Part shown: positions 17,344 through 26,518 of the stretch, in pieces
Position numbering within the stretch: position 1 is the first letter of the stretch
Layout: each line of letters starts with the position of its first letter
Source: Pseudomonas fluorescens
GTDB lineage: Bacteria; Pseudomonadota; Gammaproteobacteria; Pseudomonadales; Pseudomonadaceae
DNA: 64,000 bases
Direction: 5' to 3'
NCBI RefSeq assembly: GCF_002022275.1
Contig: NZ_MSDF01000052.1
Span: 186,001 to 250,000, forward strand
The notes under the pieces: model-generated
Told to the model about the DNA's origin: nothing
Seen by the model: only the letters and a program-made list of their open reading frames with translations
Databases searched by the model: none
Made by a program: the position numbers and the translations under genes

Positions 17344-17876
17344 AGGCCACGGCGAGCGTGCTGACGGCAAGTCTGCTGCTGAGTCTGTTAGACCCTTTGG
17401 TCGCCCAGGCCTGGCAAATGCGCGGCGGTGGCGGCGCGCGGACCTTTGTCGTGCCGCATGGCGGTGGCGGGTTCCATCCGCCGCCCATGCCGCCACGCCC
17501 CACACCTGCGCCCAGACCATTGCCGCCGCATCCTGAGCCTCACCCGCAACCGGGGCCGCAGCCACACCCGTACCCGGCGCCAGGACCACACCCTGGCCCT
17601 CCGCCAGGGCCGCATCCTTACCCGATGCCGCCTCCACCGCCGCCACCCCCTCCCCCACACCCGGATGACTGGTATCACCCGTGGGCGGCCGCTGCCGTGG
17701 TCGGCACCACCACCGCGACGATCCTGGCCGTCGGCACCCAGGTCAGCGCGGTGCCGCCCGAATGCGTGTCGGTAATCGCCAATGGCGTGGCCTACCAGCA
17801 TTGCGGGCCCACCTGGTACCAACCGCGTTACGTCGGCAGTTCCGTGCAATACATCGTGGTCGCCGCGCCCTGGTGA
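17340..17876 (+). CDS. Exported Pro/His-rich protein with C-terminal hydrophobic hairpin
   Basis: A 178-residue protein not assigned to a named family. A signal peptide (about 1-22) is followed by GGGGARTF and about 80 residues dominated by Pro, His and Gly (repeated HPxP, PGPHP, PPPPPP). Then DDWYHPWAAAAVVGTTTATILAVG, a probable membrane or barrel-associated segment, and a C-terminal domain with two Cys (PPECVSVI, QHCGPTWYQ), perhaps disulfide-linked. His-Pro tracts can bind metals or span the cell wall. It is translationally coupled to the DUF2092 gene and sits 24 bases before moxR. Confidence 0.75.
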   Translation: MKATASVLTASLLLSLLDPLVAQAWQMRGGGGARTFVVPHGGGGFHPPPMPPRPTPAPRPLPPHPEPHPQPGPQPHPYPAPGPHPGPPPGPHPYPMPPPPPPPPPPHPDDWYHPWAAAAVVGTTTATILAVGTQVSAVPPECVSVIANGVAYQHCGPTWYQPRYVGSSVQYIVVAAPW

Positions 17877-17900
17877 CCCACTGACTCAAGGACGATTGGC

Positions 17901-18875
17901 ATGACAGCACTCAACGATTTGAAGGCCTTGCAAGCCAGCATGGCGGAAAGCGTTCTGGGTCAGGACCAAGTGATCCGCCAGATTCTCGTGGGCCTGCTGG
18001 CCAACGGGCACCTGTTGCTCGAAAGCTTGCCGGGGTTGGCCAAGACCCGCACGGTCAAGGCCCTGGCGCGGCACCTGGACGCCAAGATGAGTCGCATCCA
18101 GTTCACCCCCGACCTGTTGCCCTCGGACATCACCGGCGCCGAAGTGCTGCACCAGGTCGATGGCCAGAACCAGATCCGCTTCCAGCCCGGCCCGCTGTTC
18201 GGCAACCTGATCCTCGCCGATGAAATCAACCGCGCGCCGGCCAAGGTCCAGGCGGCGTTGCTGGAAGCCATGGAAGAACGGCAAATCACTGTCGCCGGCG
18301 CCAGCCACCCGCTGCCCGAGCTGTTTATCGTGGTCGCCACGCAAAACCCCATCGAACAGGAAGGCACTTACCCGCTGCCCGAAGCGCAGATGGACCGCTT
18401 TGTGATGAAGCTGCTGCTGGACTACCCCAGTGCCGAGAATGAAAGCCAGGTGTTACGCCTGTTGCGCGAAGAGGAACAGGCCACTGCCAGCATGGCCATT
18501 CAGGGTTTTACCCTGACGCAAGAGGTGATCTTCGCCGCGCGCAGGGAAGTCAGTGCGATTCCAGTCTCCCCGGCCATCGACCGTTACCTGATCGACCTGG
18601 TCAACGCCACCCGCCATCCCGCCGATTACGACCCCGACCTCGCGCGCTGGATCGGCCTCGGCGCCAGCCCGCGTGGCGGCATCGGCCTGGACCGTTGCGC
18701 GCGGGCGGACGCATGGTTGCAGGGCCAGGCCTTTGTCACCCCGGACAATGTGCACGCGATCGTTCACCCCGTGCTGCGCCATCGGCTGCAACTGAGCTAC
18801 GACGCCGTCGCGGATAACGTTACGGCCGATCAGGTGCTTGACCGCCTGCTGAGTAAAGTGGCGATTCCCGCATGA
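17901..18875 (+). CDS. MoxR-family AAA+ ATPase
   Basis: A 324-residue protein. The N-terminal lid precedes the Walker A region LLESLPGLAKTRTVKAL, Walker B in LILADEINRAPAKVQAALLEAMEERQ, sensor 1 in VVATQNPIEQEGTYPLPEAQ and an Arg-finger-type MDRFVMK; the AAA lid follows (about 210-320). MoxR ATPases work with von Willebrand factor A (VWA) proteins as chaperones that assemble or insert metals into partner enzymes. Here the four following overlapping genes supply DUF58 and VWA partners. AAGGA precedes the ATG. The stop overlaps DUF58 by 4 bases. Cytoplasmic. Confidence 0.94.
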   Translation: MTALNDLKALQASMAESVLGQDQVIRQILVGLLANGHLLLESLPGLAKTRTVKALARHLDAKMSRIQFTPDLLPSDITGAEVLHQVDGQNQIRFQPGPLFGNLILADEINRAPAKVQAALLEAMEERQITVAGASHPLPELFIVVATQNPIEQEGTYPLPEAQMDRFVMKLLLDYPSAENESQVLRLLREEEQATASMAIQGFTLTQEVIFAARREVSAIPVSPAIDRYLIDLVNATRHPADYDPDLARWIGLGASPRGGIGLDRCARADAWLQGQAFVTPDNVHAIVHPVLRHRLQLSYDAVADNVTADQVLDRLLSKVAIPA

Positions 18876-19795
18876 ACGACGACGGCTTCGTCTACGTCAG
18901 CCTGGCGCAATTAATGGCCTTGCAGTTCCAGGCGCGTGACCTGAGTTTTGTCGCGCGCCAGCCTCAGGGCAGCATCCTCGCAGGCAACCATGCCTCACGA
19001 TTGCGCGGGCGCGGGCTGAATTTCGATGAATTGCGGCGCTACCAGCCGGGTGATGACTTGCGTCACCTGGACTGGCGCGCCTCCTTGCGCACCGGCAAAC
19101 CGGTGGTGCGCACCTTCACCGAGGAGCGCGACCGCCCGGCGCTGATCGTGGTGGACCAGCGCATGTCGATGTTTTTCGGATCCGTGCGCAGCTTCAAGTC
19201 AGCCATTGCCGCCGAACTGGGCGCACTGACGGCGTGGATGGTGTTCAACGCCGGTGACCGGGTCGGTGGCCTCGTGTTCAACGACACTCGCATCGACAGT
19301 GTGGCGCCGTTGCGCAGTCGCAAACGTGTGGAAGCGTTATGCAGCCGCATCGCCCAGCAAAACAGCGAGTTGAGCGCCACCCAACCAGACGGCGAAGGCG
19401 ACAGCCAGCTGGACAAGGTGTTGCAGCAGTGCGTTGCACTGGCCGGCCATGATCATCTGATCTGCCTGATCAGCGACTTTGCCGGTGCAAGCGCGCGTAC
19501 GTTGCAACTGTTGCAGCAGCTGTCTGCGCACAACGACGTGGTCGCGCTGCAGGTGTATGACCCCTTGGCGCTCAACGTGCCCAGTAGCGGCCAATTACTG
19601 GTGACGCAGGGCCAGTTGCAAGTCGAGCTGGCGGTGAGCAAACGCCAGGTGCGCCAGCCGCTGGGGGATTTTCTCGGGGGGCGCATCAAGGACGTCGCCA
19701 GCCTGTTGCGACGCAGCCAGGTGCCGCTGTTGATGATCAGCACCGCGCTGCCTGCGGCTGACCAGTTACGCAGCGAATTGGGGAGGCGCCGGTGA
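18872..19795 (+). CDS. DUF58 domain protein
   Basis: A 307-residue soluble protein with the DUF58 signature RRYQPGDDLRHLDWRASLRTG followed by VRTFTEERDRPALIVVD. The region about 85-260 has a VWA-like fold with an imperfect metal site (DQRMS). DUF58 genes are the standard neighbours of moxR. Translation is coupled at both ends: ATGA with moxR and GTGA with the DUF4381 gene. It probably forms a cytoplasmic link between the ATPase and the membrane VWA proteins. Confidence 0.9.
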   Translation: MNDDGFVYVSLAQLMALQFQARDLSFVARQPQGSILAGNHASRLRGRGLNFDELRRYQPGDDLRHLDWRASLRTGKPVVRTFTEERDRPALIVVDQRMSMFFGSVRSFKSAIAAELGALTAWMVFNAGDRVGGLVFNDTRIDSVAPLRSRKRVEALCSRIAQQNSELSATQPDGEGDSQLDKVLQQCVALAGHDHLICLISDFAGASARTLQLLQQLSAHNDVVALQVYDPLALNVPSSGQLLVTQGQLQVELAVSKRQVRQPLGDFLGGRIKDVASLLRRSQVPLLMISTALPAADQLRSELGRRR

Positions 19796-20256
19796 AGACG
19801 CAGGTGCCGAGCATCGAACAACTGCAGGAGTTGGGTTTGCCTGCGCCGGTCAGCTATTGGCCGCAGACCTGGGGCTGGGCGGTGTTGCTGGGTGTGGTGG
19901 TGCTGGCCTTGTTGATAGTTGCCGCGCGTAAAGGGTTGCGTTGGCGGCGTGATGCCTATCGGCGCGAAGCCTTGGCGCAGTTAAAAGCACTGGAGGACAT
20001 GCGCGAGCTGCCGGCGCTGCTCAAACGTGTTGCGCTGTCGATGCCACTGGCAGACGAGGAACACCAACGCGTTCCCACCCTCAGCGGCGCCGAGTGGCAG
20101 GCGTTTTTGCAGTGCCATGCCGGTACACCGGTGCCCGCAGACCTGAGCCTGACACTCGCCAGGCTCGCCTATGGCGCGCCCTTGCCCGCCGAGCAACACG
20201 CGCAATTACTGGCCCAGTGCAAGGCCTGGGTGGAGAACCACCATGTGGCAGCTTGA
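19792..20256 (+). CDS. DUF4381 single-span membrane protein
   Basis: A 154-residue protein with a GTG start (19792) preceded by GGGAGG and overlapping the DUF58 stop. One transmembrane helix (about 22-42, WGWAVLLGVVVLALLIVAA) and then a cytoplasmic Arg-rich helical domain with LSGAEWQAFLQ. DUF4381 is typical of Bat-type moxR operons between DUF58 and the first VWA protein. The 3' end overlaps the next start by 14 bases. Confidence 0.87.
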   Translation: MKTQVPSIEQLQELGLPAPVSYWPQTWGWAVLLGVVVLALLIVAARKGLRWRRDAYRREALAQLKALEDMRELPALLKRVALSMPLADEEHQRVPTLSGAEWQAFLQCHAGTPVPADLSLTLARLAYGAPLPAEQHAQLLAQCKAWVENHHVAA

Positions 20257-21238
20257 TTACCCCTGGCTGCTCGCGCTGCTGCCGCTGCCGTGGCTGGCGT
20301 ATCGCTATTTGCCGCCCTACAGCGAAGCACGCAGCGCCGTGCGGGTGCCGTTCTTTGACGGCATGAGCCAGGCGGTTGGCGGGGCGCCCTCGGTCAGCGG
20401 TGTGCGCAACAATCGCAGCCAACGAGTGCTCAACCTGCTGGTCTGGGCGCTGCTGGTGCTGGCCATCGCGCGGCCGGTGTGGGTTGAAAAGCCCATCGAA
20501 CGCCAGCAGCCGGTGCGCGACCTGATGCTCGCCATCGATATCTCCCAGTCGATGGAGACCCAGGACTTCACCGACGCCAACGGCCAGAAGATCGATCGCC
20601 TGGCCGCCGTCAAAGGCGTGGTCCACGACTTCATTCAACGCCGCAAGGACGACCGCATCGGCCTGATCCTGTTCGGCAGCGGCGCCTATCCCCAGGCGCC
20701 GTTGACCCTGGACCACGCGAGCCTGTCCTTACTGCTGGACGACAGCGGCATCGGCATGGCGGGGCCCAATACGGCCATCGGTGATGCCATCGGCCTGGGC
20801 CTCAAATTGCTCGATCAGGCCCATGAGCCGGAGAAAGTGCTGATCCTGCTCACCGAGGGCAACGACACCAGCAGCGCAATCACCCCGGACCACGCGGCCG
20901 AGATGGCGGCAGCCAAGGGCGTGGTCATCCATACCATCGGCATTGGTGACCCGCAGGCAACCGGGGAAGCCAAGGTCAATCTCGGTTCCTTACAGGAGAT
21001 TGCCACCACGACCGGAGGCCGTTATTTCCGTGCCGAAGACCGCGACAGCCTGAGCCAGGTCTACGCCACACTCGACAAGATCACGCCGCATCAGGTGAAA
21101 ACCCTGAGCCATCAGCCCAAGCGCGACCTGTTCTGGTGGCCGTTGTGCGCGGCCCTTGGTGTGCTTGCGCTGTATCACGTGATCGCCGCGCTGTGGCCGC
21201 ACCGCTTCAAACGGGAGGCGGCCAATGGACTTCACTGA
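20243..21238 (+). CDS. VWA domain membrane protein (BatA-like)
   Basis: The start is the ATG at 20243 (GGAG 7 bases upstream), giving 331 residues. Two membrane helices near the N-terminus (about 5-20 and 60-78) precede a VWA domain (about 88-280) with an intact MIDAS start DISQS (LAIDISQSMET) and later LLTEGNDTSS. A C-terminal helix (FWWPLCAALGVLALYHVIAAL) closes it. The domain faces the periplasm if the topology is Bat-like. MIDAS sites bind divalent metal and partner proteins. It overlaps both neighbours by 14 bases. Confidence 0.92.
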   Translation: MWQLDYPWLLALLPLPWLAYRYLPPYSEARSAVRVPFFDGMSQAVGGAPSVSGVRNNRSQRVLNLLVWALLVLAIARPVWVEKPIERQQPVRDLMLAIDISQSMETQDFTDANGQKIDRLAAVKGVVHDFIQRRKDDRIGLILFGSGAYPQAPLTLDHASLSLLLDDSGIGMAGPNTAIGDAIGLGLKLLDQAHEPEKVLILLTEGNDTSSAITPDHAAEMAAAKGVVIHTIGIGDPQATGEAKVNLGSLQEIATTTGGRYFRAEDRDSLSQVYATLDKITPHQVKTLSHQPKRDLFWWPLCAALGVLALYHVIAALWPHRFKREAANGLH

Positions 21239-22691
21239 CTTTCACTTCCTGCGGCCTGCGTGGCTGTTATTCGTCGTGCTCGGCGCGCTGTTGCCGATGG
21301 CCTGGCACCGCAGCCGCGACTTGCAGCGACGCCTGCGCGGCACTATTGCCCCGCACCTGTTGCCGCATCTGCTGCTCACACCCACCGACCCGCACCGACT
21401 GCGCCCGGTGCATCTGGGCAGTGCGTTGCTGGTGATCGGCGCAGTGGCGGCAGCCGGGCCGACGTGGGAGCAGGATCGCCCCGACTTCCTGGAAAATCGC
21501 GCACCCTTGATCATCGCCGTCGACCTCTCGCCGTCGATGGACACCGCCGACGTACCGCCGACCCGCCTGACCGCCGCCAAACAGAAGCTGCATGACCTGA
21601 TCCAGCGCCGTAAAGGCGCACGCACTGCCCTGCTGGTGTATGCCGGCAGCGCCCATTTGGTATTGCCGCCGACGGATGATCCGGCGTTGCTCGATACCTT
21701 TATCCAGGCCCTCGGCACTGACTTGATCACCAGACCAGGCAAGGATGTCGCCGGCGTGATCGACCAGGCCAAGCGCTTGCTGGACGGCACCCCCGGCACC
21801 TTGCTGCTGATCACCGACGGTGCCGATGTAGCGCAATTACCCGCCCTCAAACAGCATCTGGCAGACAGCCCTTTGCAAGTGTTGGTGCTGGCCCTCGGCG
21901 GCAACCCAACGCTCAGGCAATTGGCCTCGGCGACCGACGCCCGGTTGGGTAGCCTGACCCTTAATGACGATGACCTGGACTGGATCGAGCTTCACGCTCA
22001 GCAGCACTTCCAGAACGCCGATGAACAGCAGCGCCTGTTGCAATGGAAAGACGCCGGTTACTGGCTGTGCTGGCCGTTGCTGATACTCGCACTGGTCAGT
22101 GTGCGGCGTGGCTGGAGTTTGAACTGGATGGCCCTGTTGCTGCTCGGTGTATTGCTTGAGCCGATGCAAGCCGAGGCCAACCCGTTTATGACGCCGGACC
22201 AGCAGGGTCGCTGGGCCTTCGAGCATCATCACTACCCCGAGGCGGCAGCGCTGTTTGTCGACCCTTACTGGAAAGGCATCGCCGCCTACAACGCTGCCGA
22301 CTACGCGCTGGCCGAGGCCACCTTCACGGCGCTCGACAGCGCGCAGGCGGCGTTCTACCTGGGGAATATCCATGTGCGTCGTTTCAAGTTCGATGACGCT
22401 ATCGCGGCCTATCAGCGCGCCCTGCAACTGCAACCTGTATTCCCCGAGGCCAGCGCCAACCTGGCCCTGGCGCTCGCCTTGAAAAAGGACACTGAAAGCG
22501 CGGCGAACAACACCCCCGAGGTCAAACCCGATGAGATCAAATTCGACAAGGCGCCGGGCAAGGGCCAGAGCAAAGCGATCCAGACCCAACAAGCGAACAG
22601 TGATGCCCTGTGGTTGCAGAACCTGACCACATCGCCGGCGAACTTCCTGAAACGCAAATTCAGTCTGCAGGATCAGGAGGCACAGCGATGA
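21225..22691 (+). CDS. VWA-TPR membrane protein (BatB/BatC-like fusion)
   Basis: A 488-residue protein. Two N-terminal helices, a VWA domain with MIDAS DLSPS ([14 protein letters not shown]) and a TDGAD segment (about 85-250), two further helices around 285-325, and a TPR region (about 340-425: [35 protein letters not shown]). The tail is charged and low-complexity. Where other genomes have separate BatB and BatC, this gene carries both functions. GGGAGG precedes the ATG, and the stop overlaps the BatD-like gene as ATGA. Confidence 0.92.
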   Translation: MDFTDFHFLRPAWLLFVVLGALLPMAWHRSRDLQRRLRGTIAPHLLPHLLLTPTDPHRLRPVHLGSALLVIGAVAAAGPTWEQDRPDFLENRAPLIIAVDLSPSMDTADVPPTRLTAAKQKLHDLIQRRKGARTALLVYAGSAHLVLPPTDDPALLDTFIQALGTDLITRPGKDVAGVIDQAKRLLDGTPGTLLLITDGADVAQLPALKQHLADSPLQVLVLALGGNPTLRQLASATDARLGSLTLNDDDLDWIELHAQQHFQNADEQQRLLQWKDAGYWLCWPLLILALVSVRRGWSLNWMALLLLGVLLEPMQAEANPFMTPDQQGRWAFEHHHYPEAAALFVDPYWKGIAAYNAADYALAEATFTALDSAQAAFYLGNIHVRRFKFDDAIAAYQRALQLQPVFPEASANLALALALKKDTESAANNTPEVKPDEIKFDKAPGKGQSKAIQTQQANSDALWLQNLTTSPANFLKRKFSLQDQEAQR

Positions 22692-23737
22692 ACCGTTACT
22701 GTGGGGTGCTGCTGTTTCTGGCCGGGCCGTTATGGGCCGCCGAACCGCAACTGAAGGTGCAGGCGCAGTTGCTGCCCGGCGCTTCGGTGGTGGTCGGCGA
22801 GCAGTTGCAGGTGCAAGTGAACGTGTTGACCGACACCTGGTTTACCAGCGGTGCCACGCTTCCCGTGCTGAAACTGCCCGGCGCGCGGGTCCAGCCACCG
22901 AGTGGCGAAGCCGAGCACACCACACAGGTTATCGACGGCAAAACCTTCTACGGCATGCGTTATGCCTACCGCATCACGCCCATTGCAGCGCAGCGCTTCA
23001 CAGTACCGGTATTGACCGTCAGCGCCCAGCCGGGTCAGGCCAGTGCGCCTTTGAGTGCGCAGAGCACGCCATTGTCATTCGAGGCGACCCAGCCGCCGGG
23101 TTTCGCCCCCGGCGAGCCGGTACTGGTCTCCAGCGGCCTGCGATTGGATCAGGTCCTTGACGCCACAGACCTCAAGGTGGGCGACAGCCTGACACGTACG
23201 CTGACCCTGCAAGCTGACGATACCCCGGCGCTGTCGCTGCCAGCGCCGACCGCGGTCGCCATCAGCGGCCTGCGCCTGTACCCGCAAACGCCGAGCCTGC
23301 GTAACCTGGATGACGGGCGTGGCGCTGTCACCGGTGGTGAGCGCATCGACCGGCTGGTCTATCGCGTTGAACAGGGCGGGCATTTCACCCTGCCTGCGGT
23401 GAGCGTGAAGTGGTGGGACAGCCGCAACCATCGCCTGCAAACCACTCAAGTGCCGGCGCTCAAGGTCGAGGCTCATGCTGCCAGCGCCTACACGCCGACT
23501 TTCTCCATCGCCGATGACCTCAAGGCCCTCGGGCAACACACTCGCCTGCCGTTCTCGCGGCATTTGTTTGCCTGGATCGCTGCCATCGCGGTGTTGATTC
23601 TGGCGGTCTATCTGATCCACGCGCTGTGGCCGCGTCTGTCGTATGTGTGGCGAAAAGTGTGGCCAGCATTGCGCTGGGCGTGTCGTCAACTACGCTTGCT
23701 TCCACTGAACCCTCGTCACGAAAAGGACTTCCCATGA
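22688..23737 (+). CDS. BatD-like exported protein
   Basis: A 349-residue protein starting at the ATG at 22688 (AGGAGG upstream, ATGA overlap). It has a signal peptide (about 1-18, PLWAAEP), a large extracytoplasmic beta-rich region of Ig-like repeats ([32 protein letters not shown]) and a C-terminal membrane helix (about 300-320, [18 protein letters not shown]) with a basic tail. BatD partners the membrane VWA proteins in Bat systems. It is coupled by a 4-base overlap to the phosphatase gene, placing that enzyme in the same transcription unit. Confidence 0.85.
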   Translation: MNRYCGVLLFLAGPLWAAEPQLKVQAQLLPGASVVVGEQLQVQVNVLTDTWFTSGATLPVLKLPGARVQPPSGEAEHTTQVIDGKTFYGMRYAYRITPIAAQRFTVPVLTVSAQPGQASAPLSAQSTPLSFEATQPPGFAPGEPVLVSSGLRLDQVLDATDLKVGDSLTRTLTLQADDTPALSLPAPTAVAISGLRLYPQTPSLRNLDDGRGAVTGGERIDRLVYRVEQGGHFTLPAVSVKWWDSRNHRLQTTQVPALKVEAHAASAYTPTFSIADDLKALGQHTRLPFSRHLFAWIAAIAVLILAVYLIHALWPRLSYVWRKVWPALRWACRQLRLLPLNPRHEKDFP

Positions 23738-24735
23738 CGTCGCTGCGTTCTGCCTTACCCCTACTGTTGTTCCTCACACTGCCCGCTCTTGCGGCCGACC
23801 CGCTGCCTTCATGGAACGAAGGCCCGAGCAAAAAACAGATCATCGAATTCGTCCAGGCCGTGACGACTGAAGGCTCCAAAGACTACGTCAAGCCTGCCGA
23901 GCGCATCGCCGTGTTCGACAACGACGGCACCCTCTGGACCGAGCAACCGGCCTACTTCGAAGTGCTGTTCGCCTTCGATGAAGTCAAACGCCTCGCGCCG
24001 CAACATCCCGAGTGGAAAACCACTCAGCCGTTCCAGGCCATCCTGGAAGGTGACCACCAGGCACTCGCCGCCTCGGGTATGCAGGGTTTACTGAAAATCA
24101 TCGGCGCCACCCACACCGGGCTCACTACCCAAGCCTTTATCGACAACGCCAAAAACTGGCTGAAACAGGCCCGTCACCCGAAAACCGGCAAGCCCTACAA
24201 CCAGATGATCTACCAGCCCATGCTGGAAATGCTCGACTACCTGCGCGGCCAGCAATTCAAGACCTACATTGTTTCCGGCGGTGATACCGCGTTCATGCGC
24301 GCCTTTGCCGAAGAGGTCTATGGCGTGCCGCCGGAGCAGGTCATCGGCTCGAACTTCGTCACCCAATTTCAGCTCAAGGACGGCCAGCCGCAAGTGCTGC
24401 GCACCGCCAAACTGGCGCATAACGACGACGGCCCGGGCAAGCCGGAAAGCATCGACGCAATCATCGGTCGCCGGCCCATCCTGGCCTTCGGCAACTCCGA
24501 TGGCGACCTGCAAATGCTGCAGTGGACCGCCGCCGGTCCCGGCAAGCGCCTGATGGGTCTGGTGCACCACACCGACGCCACGCGCGAATGGGCCTATGAC
24601 CGTAATTCTCAGGTAGGGCGCCTGGACAAGGCGCTGGACCTGGCCAAAACACAGGCCTGGACCGTGGTCGACATGGCGAGCGAATGGCGCCGTATCTACC
24701 CCTTCGATCCAGCTGTGCAAGCGAAGGTGCAATAA
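23734..24735 (+). CDS. Exported HAD-superfamily phosphatase
   Basis: The ATG at 23734 follows AAAAGGA and overlaps the BatD stop, giving 333 residues with a signal peptide (about 1-20, PALAADP). HAD motifs: [11 protein letters not shown] (nucleophile and acid Asp); II, IVSGGD; III, a Lys in the GPGKPESI region; [14 protein letters not shown]. The helical cap between motifs I and II fits the phosphoserine/phosphocholine-phosphatase-like class. Export makes a periplasmic phosphomonoesterase likely; the substrate is unknown. It is 75 bases upstream of the sulfatase, so the two exported hydrolases are probably co-expressed. Confidence 0.87.
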   Translation: MTSLRSALPLLLFLTLPALAADPLPSWNEGPSKKQIIEFVQAVTTEGSKDYVKPAERIAVFDNDGTLWTEQPAYFEVLFAFDEVKRLAPQHPEWKTTQPFQAILEGDHQALAASGMQGLLKIIGATHTGLTTQAFIDNAKNWLKQARHPKTGKPYNQMIYQPMLEMLDYLRGQQFKTYIVSGGDTAFMRAFAEEVYGVPPEQVIGSNFVTQFQLKDGQPQVLRTAKLAHNDDGPGKPESIDAIIGRRPILAFGNSDGDLQMLQWTAAGPGKRLMGLVHHTDATREWAYDRNSQVGRLDKALDLAKTQAWTVVDMASEWRRIYPFDPAVQAKVQ

Positions 24736-24810
24736 GAAAACGTCACGACGGACTGTAAAAAAACGTTGGTCGCACACCCTGCGACTCAAGCCCTGAAAGG
24801 AGCAAGTCTT

Positions 24811-26397
24811 ATGACTCGCATGCGTAAGTGGCTGCCGAAACTCGCGCTGGTCGCGGTTTCGGTAATGGGGGTCTCGGCATCTGCCTGGGCCGCCGAAAAG
24901 CCGAACATCCTGGTGATCTTCGGCGATGACATCGGGCAAACCAATATCAGCGCCTACTCCATGGGCGTGGTGGGCTACAAGACCCCGAATATCGACCGTA
25001 TTGCCAAAGAAGGCATGATGTTCACCGACTATTACGCGGAGAACAGCTGCACGGCCGGGCGTTCGTCCTTTATCACAGGCCAGACGCCGTTGCGCACCGG
25101 GCTGTCGAAGGTGGGTATTCCGGGCGCTCCGGTGGGCCTGCAAAAACGTGATATCACCATTGCCCAGGCACTCAAGTCCCTGGGCTATTCCACCGGTCAA
25201 TTCGGCAAGAACCACTTGGGCGACAAGGATGAATACCTGCCCACCAATCACGGCTTCGATGAGTTTTTCGGCAACCTGTACCACCTCAACGCCGAAGAGG
25301 AACCGGAGCGCCCCTACTGGCCCAAAGACGATGCGGAATTCGTCAAGGCCAACACCCCGCGCGGCGTGATCCACAGCTTTGCCGACGGCAAGATCGAAGA
25401 CACCGGCGCCCTGACCTCCAAGCGCATGGAAACCATCGACGACGAAACCACGGCGGCAGCCCAGGCATTCATCAAGAAACAGGCCGAAGCCAACAAGCCG
25501 TTCTTCGTCTGGATGAACACCACGCGTATGCACCTGTTCACCCATGTGCGTGATTCGATGAAGGGCCAGAGCGGCATGCCCGGTAACGAGTATGCCGACG
25601 GCATGCTGGAACACGACGGCGATGTGGGCAAACTCCTGCAAACCCTCGACGACCTGAAAATCGCCGATAACACGATCGTGGTCTACACCACCGACAACGG
25701 GCCGAACCAGTTCTCCTGGCCGGACGCGGCGACCACGCCGTTTCGCAACGAGAAAGACTCCAACTGGGAAGGTGCGTACCGGGTGCCCGCGATTATCCGC
25801 TGGCCGGGCAAAATCAAGGGCGGTGAAGTCTCCAACGAGATGGTCTCGGGCATGGACTGGTTCCCCACACTTCTTGCCGCCGCCGGTGATGCTGACGTGA
25901 AGGGCAAGCTGCTCAAAGGCTGGGCACCTACCTCGGGCGGCACCAACTTCAAGGTGCACCTGGACGGCTACAACCAATTGCCCTACCTGACCGGCCAGCA
26001 GCCTAAAGGCGCGCGTAACGAGTTCTTCTACTTCAACGATGACGGGGTGCTGGTGGCGGTGCGCTTCGACAACTGGAAAGTGGTGTTTGCCGAGCAGCGT
26101 CAGCCAGGTGGTTTCCGGGTCTGGAGCGAACCGTTCGTGCAGCTGCGGGTGCCGAAAATTTTCAACCTGAGGATGGACCCTTACGAGCGGGCGGATGTGG
26201 TGTCTGACCAGTACTACGACTGGAGCACCAAAAACGTCTATCTGGGCGCGGTGGCGGTGACCAAATCGGCGAAGTTCCTCGAAACCTTTATCGAATACCC
26301 GCCAAGCCAGAAACCCGCCAGCTTCAGCATCGACCAGATTCGTGAAGCGGTGGACAAGAAGATTGAGGCGAAGATGAAGGCCGCGCCTGCTTCATAA
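24811..26397 (+). CDS. Exported arylsulfatase-family sulfatase
   Basis: The ATG at 24811 follows AAAGGAG; 528 residues. It has a signal peptide (about 1-27, ASAWAAEK), then a type I sulfatase domain: metal ligands in ILVIFGDDIGQ, the active-site element SCTAGRSSFITG with Cys80 of C-x-A-x-R (to be oxidised to formylglycine), YTTDNGPNQFSWPD, and RVPAIIRWPGKIKGG. The Cys-type site needs a maturation enzyme; none is encoded nearby. The C-terminal part (about 420-528) is less typical. It is the last gene of the MoxR/VWA-containing cluster and is followed by a REP-like repeat. Substrate unknown. Confidence 0.93.
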   Translation: MTRMRKWLPKLALVAVSVMGVSASAWAAEKPNILVIFGDDIGQTNISAYSMGVVGYKTPNIDRIAKEGMMFTDYYAENSCTAGRSSFITGQTPLRTGLSKVGIPGAPVGLQKRDITIAQALKSLGYSTGQFGKNHLGDKDEYLPTNHGFDEFFGNLYHLNAEEEPERPYWPKDDAEFVKANTPRGVIHSFADGKIEDTGALTSKRMETIDDETTAAAQAFIKKQAEANKPFFVWMNTTRMHLFTHVRDSMKGQSGMPGNEYADGMLEHDGDVGKLLQTLDDLKIADNTIVVYTTDNGPNQFSWPDAATTPFRNEKDSNWEGAYRVPAIIRWPGKIKGGEVSNEMVSGMDWFPTLLAAAGDADVKGKLLKGWAPTSGGTNFKVHLDGYNQLPYLTGQQPKGARNEFFYFNDDGVLVAVRFDNWKVVFAEQRQPGGFRVWSEPFVQLRVPKIFNLRMDPYERADVVSDQYYDWSTKNVYLGAVAVTKSAKFLETFIEYPPSQKPASFSIDQIREAVDKKIEAKMKAAPAS

Positions 26398-26417
26398 CTG
26401 AAACAACACAAGGCAAA

Positions 26418-26489
26418 TGTGGGAGCTGGCTTGCCTGCGATAGCGTTGGTGAATTCACCACCGTCATCGCAGGCAAGCCAGCTCCCACA
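26418..26489. repeat. REP-like element, two inverted 24-bp arms
   Basis: TGTGGGAGCTGGCTTGCC... (26418-26441) is repeated perfectly in inverse orientation at 26466-26489. The motif matches REP/REPIN sequences common in fluorescent pseudomonads, and the same core recurs at 39627-39759. It lies between two co-oriented genes and may stabilise or end the upstream transcript. Confidence 0.9.
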
Positions 26490-26518
26490 GGGTTCTTCGC
26501 ACTATTTGGAATTGGGCA

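Noticed and set aside
24088-25977. 629-codon minus-strand open frame opposite the phosphatase and sulfatase
   Set aside because: It crosses two genes with intact catalytic motifs on the other strand and has no family pattern.
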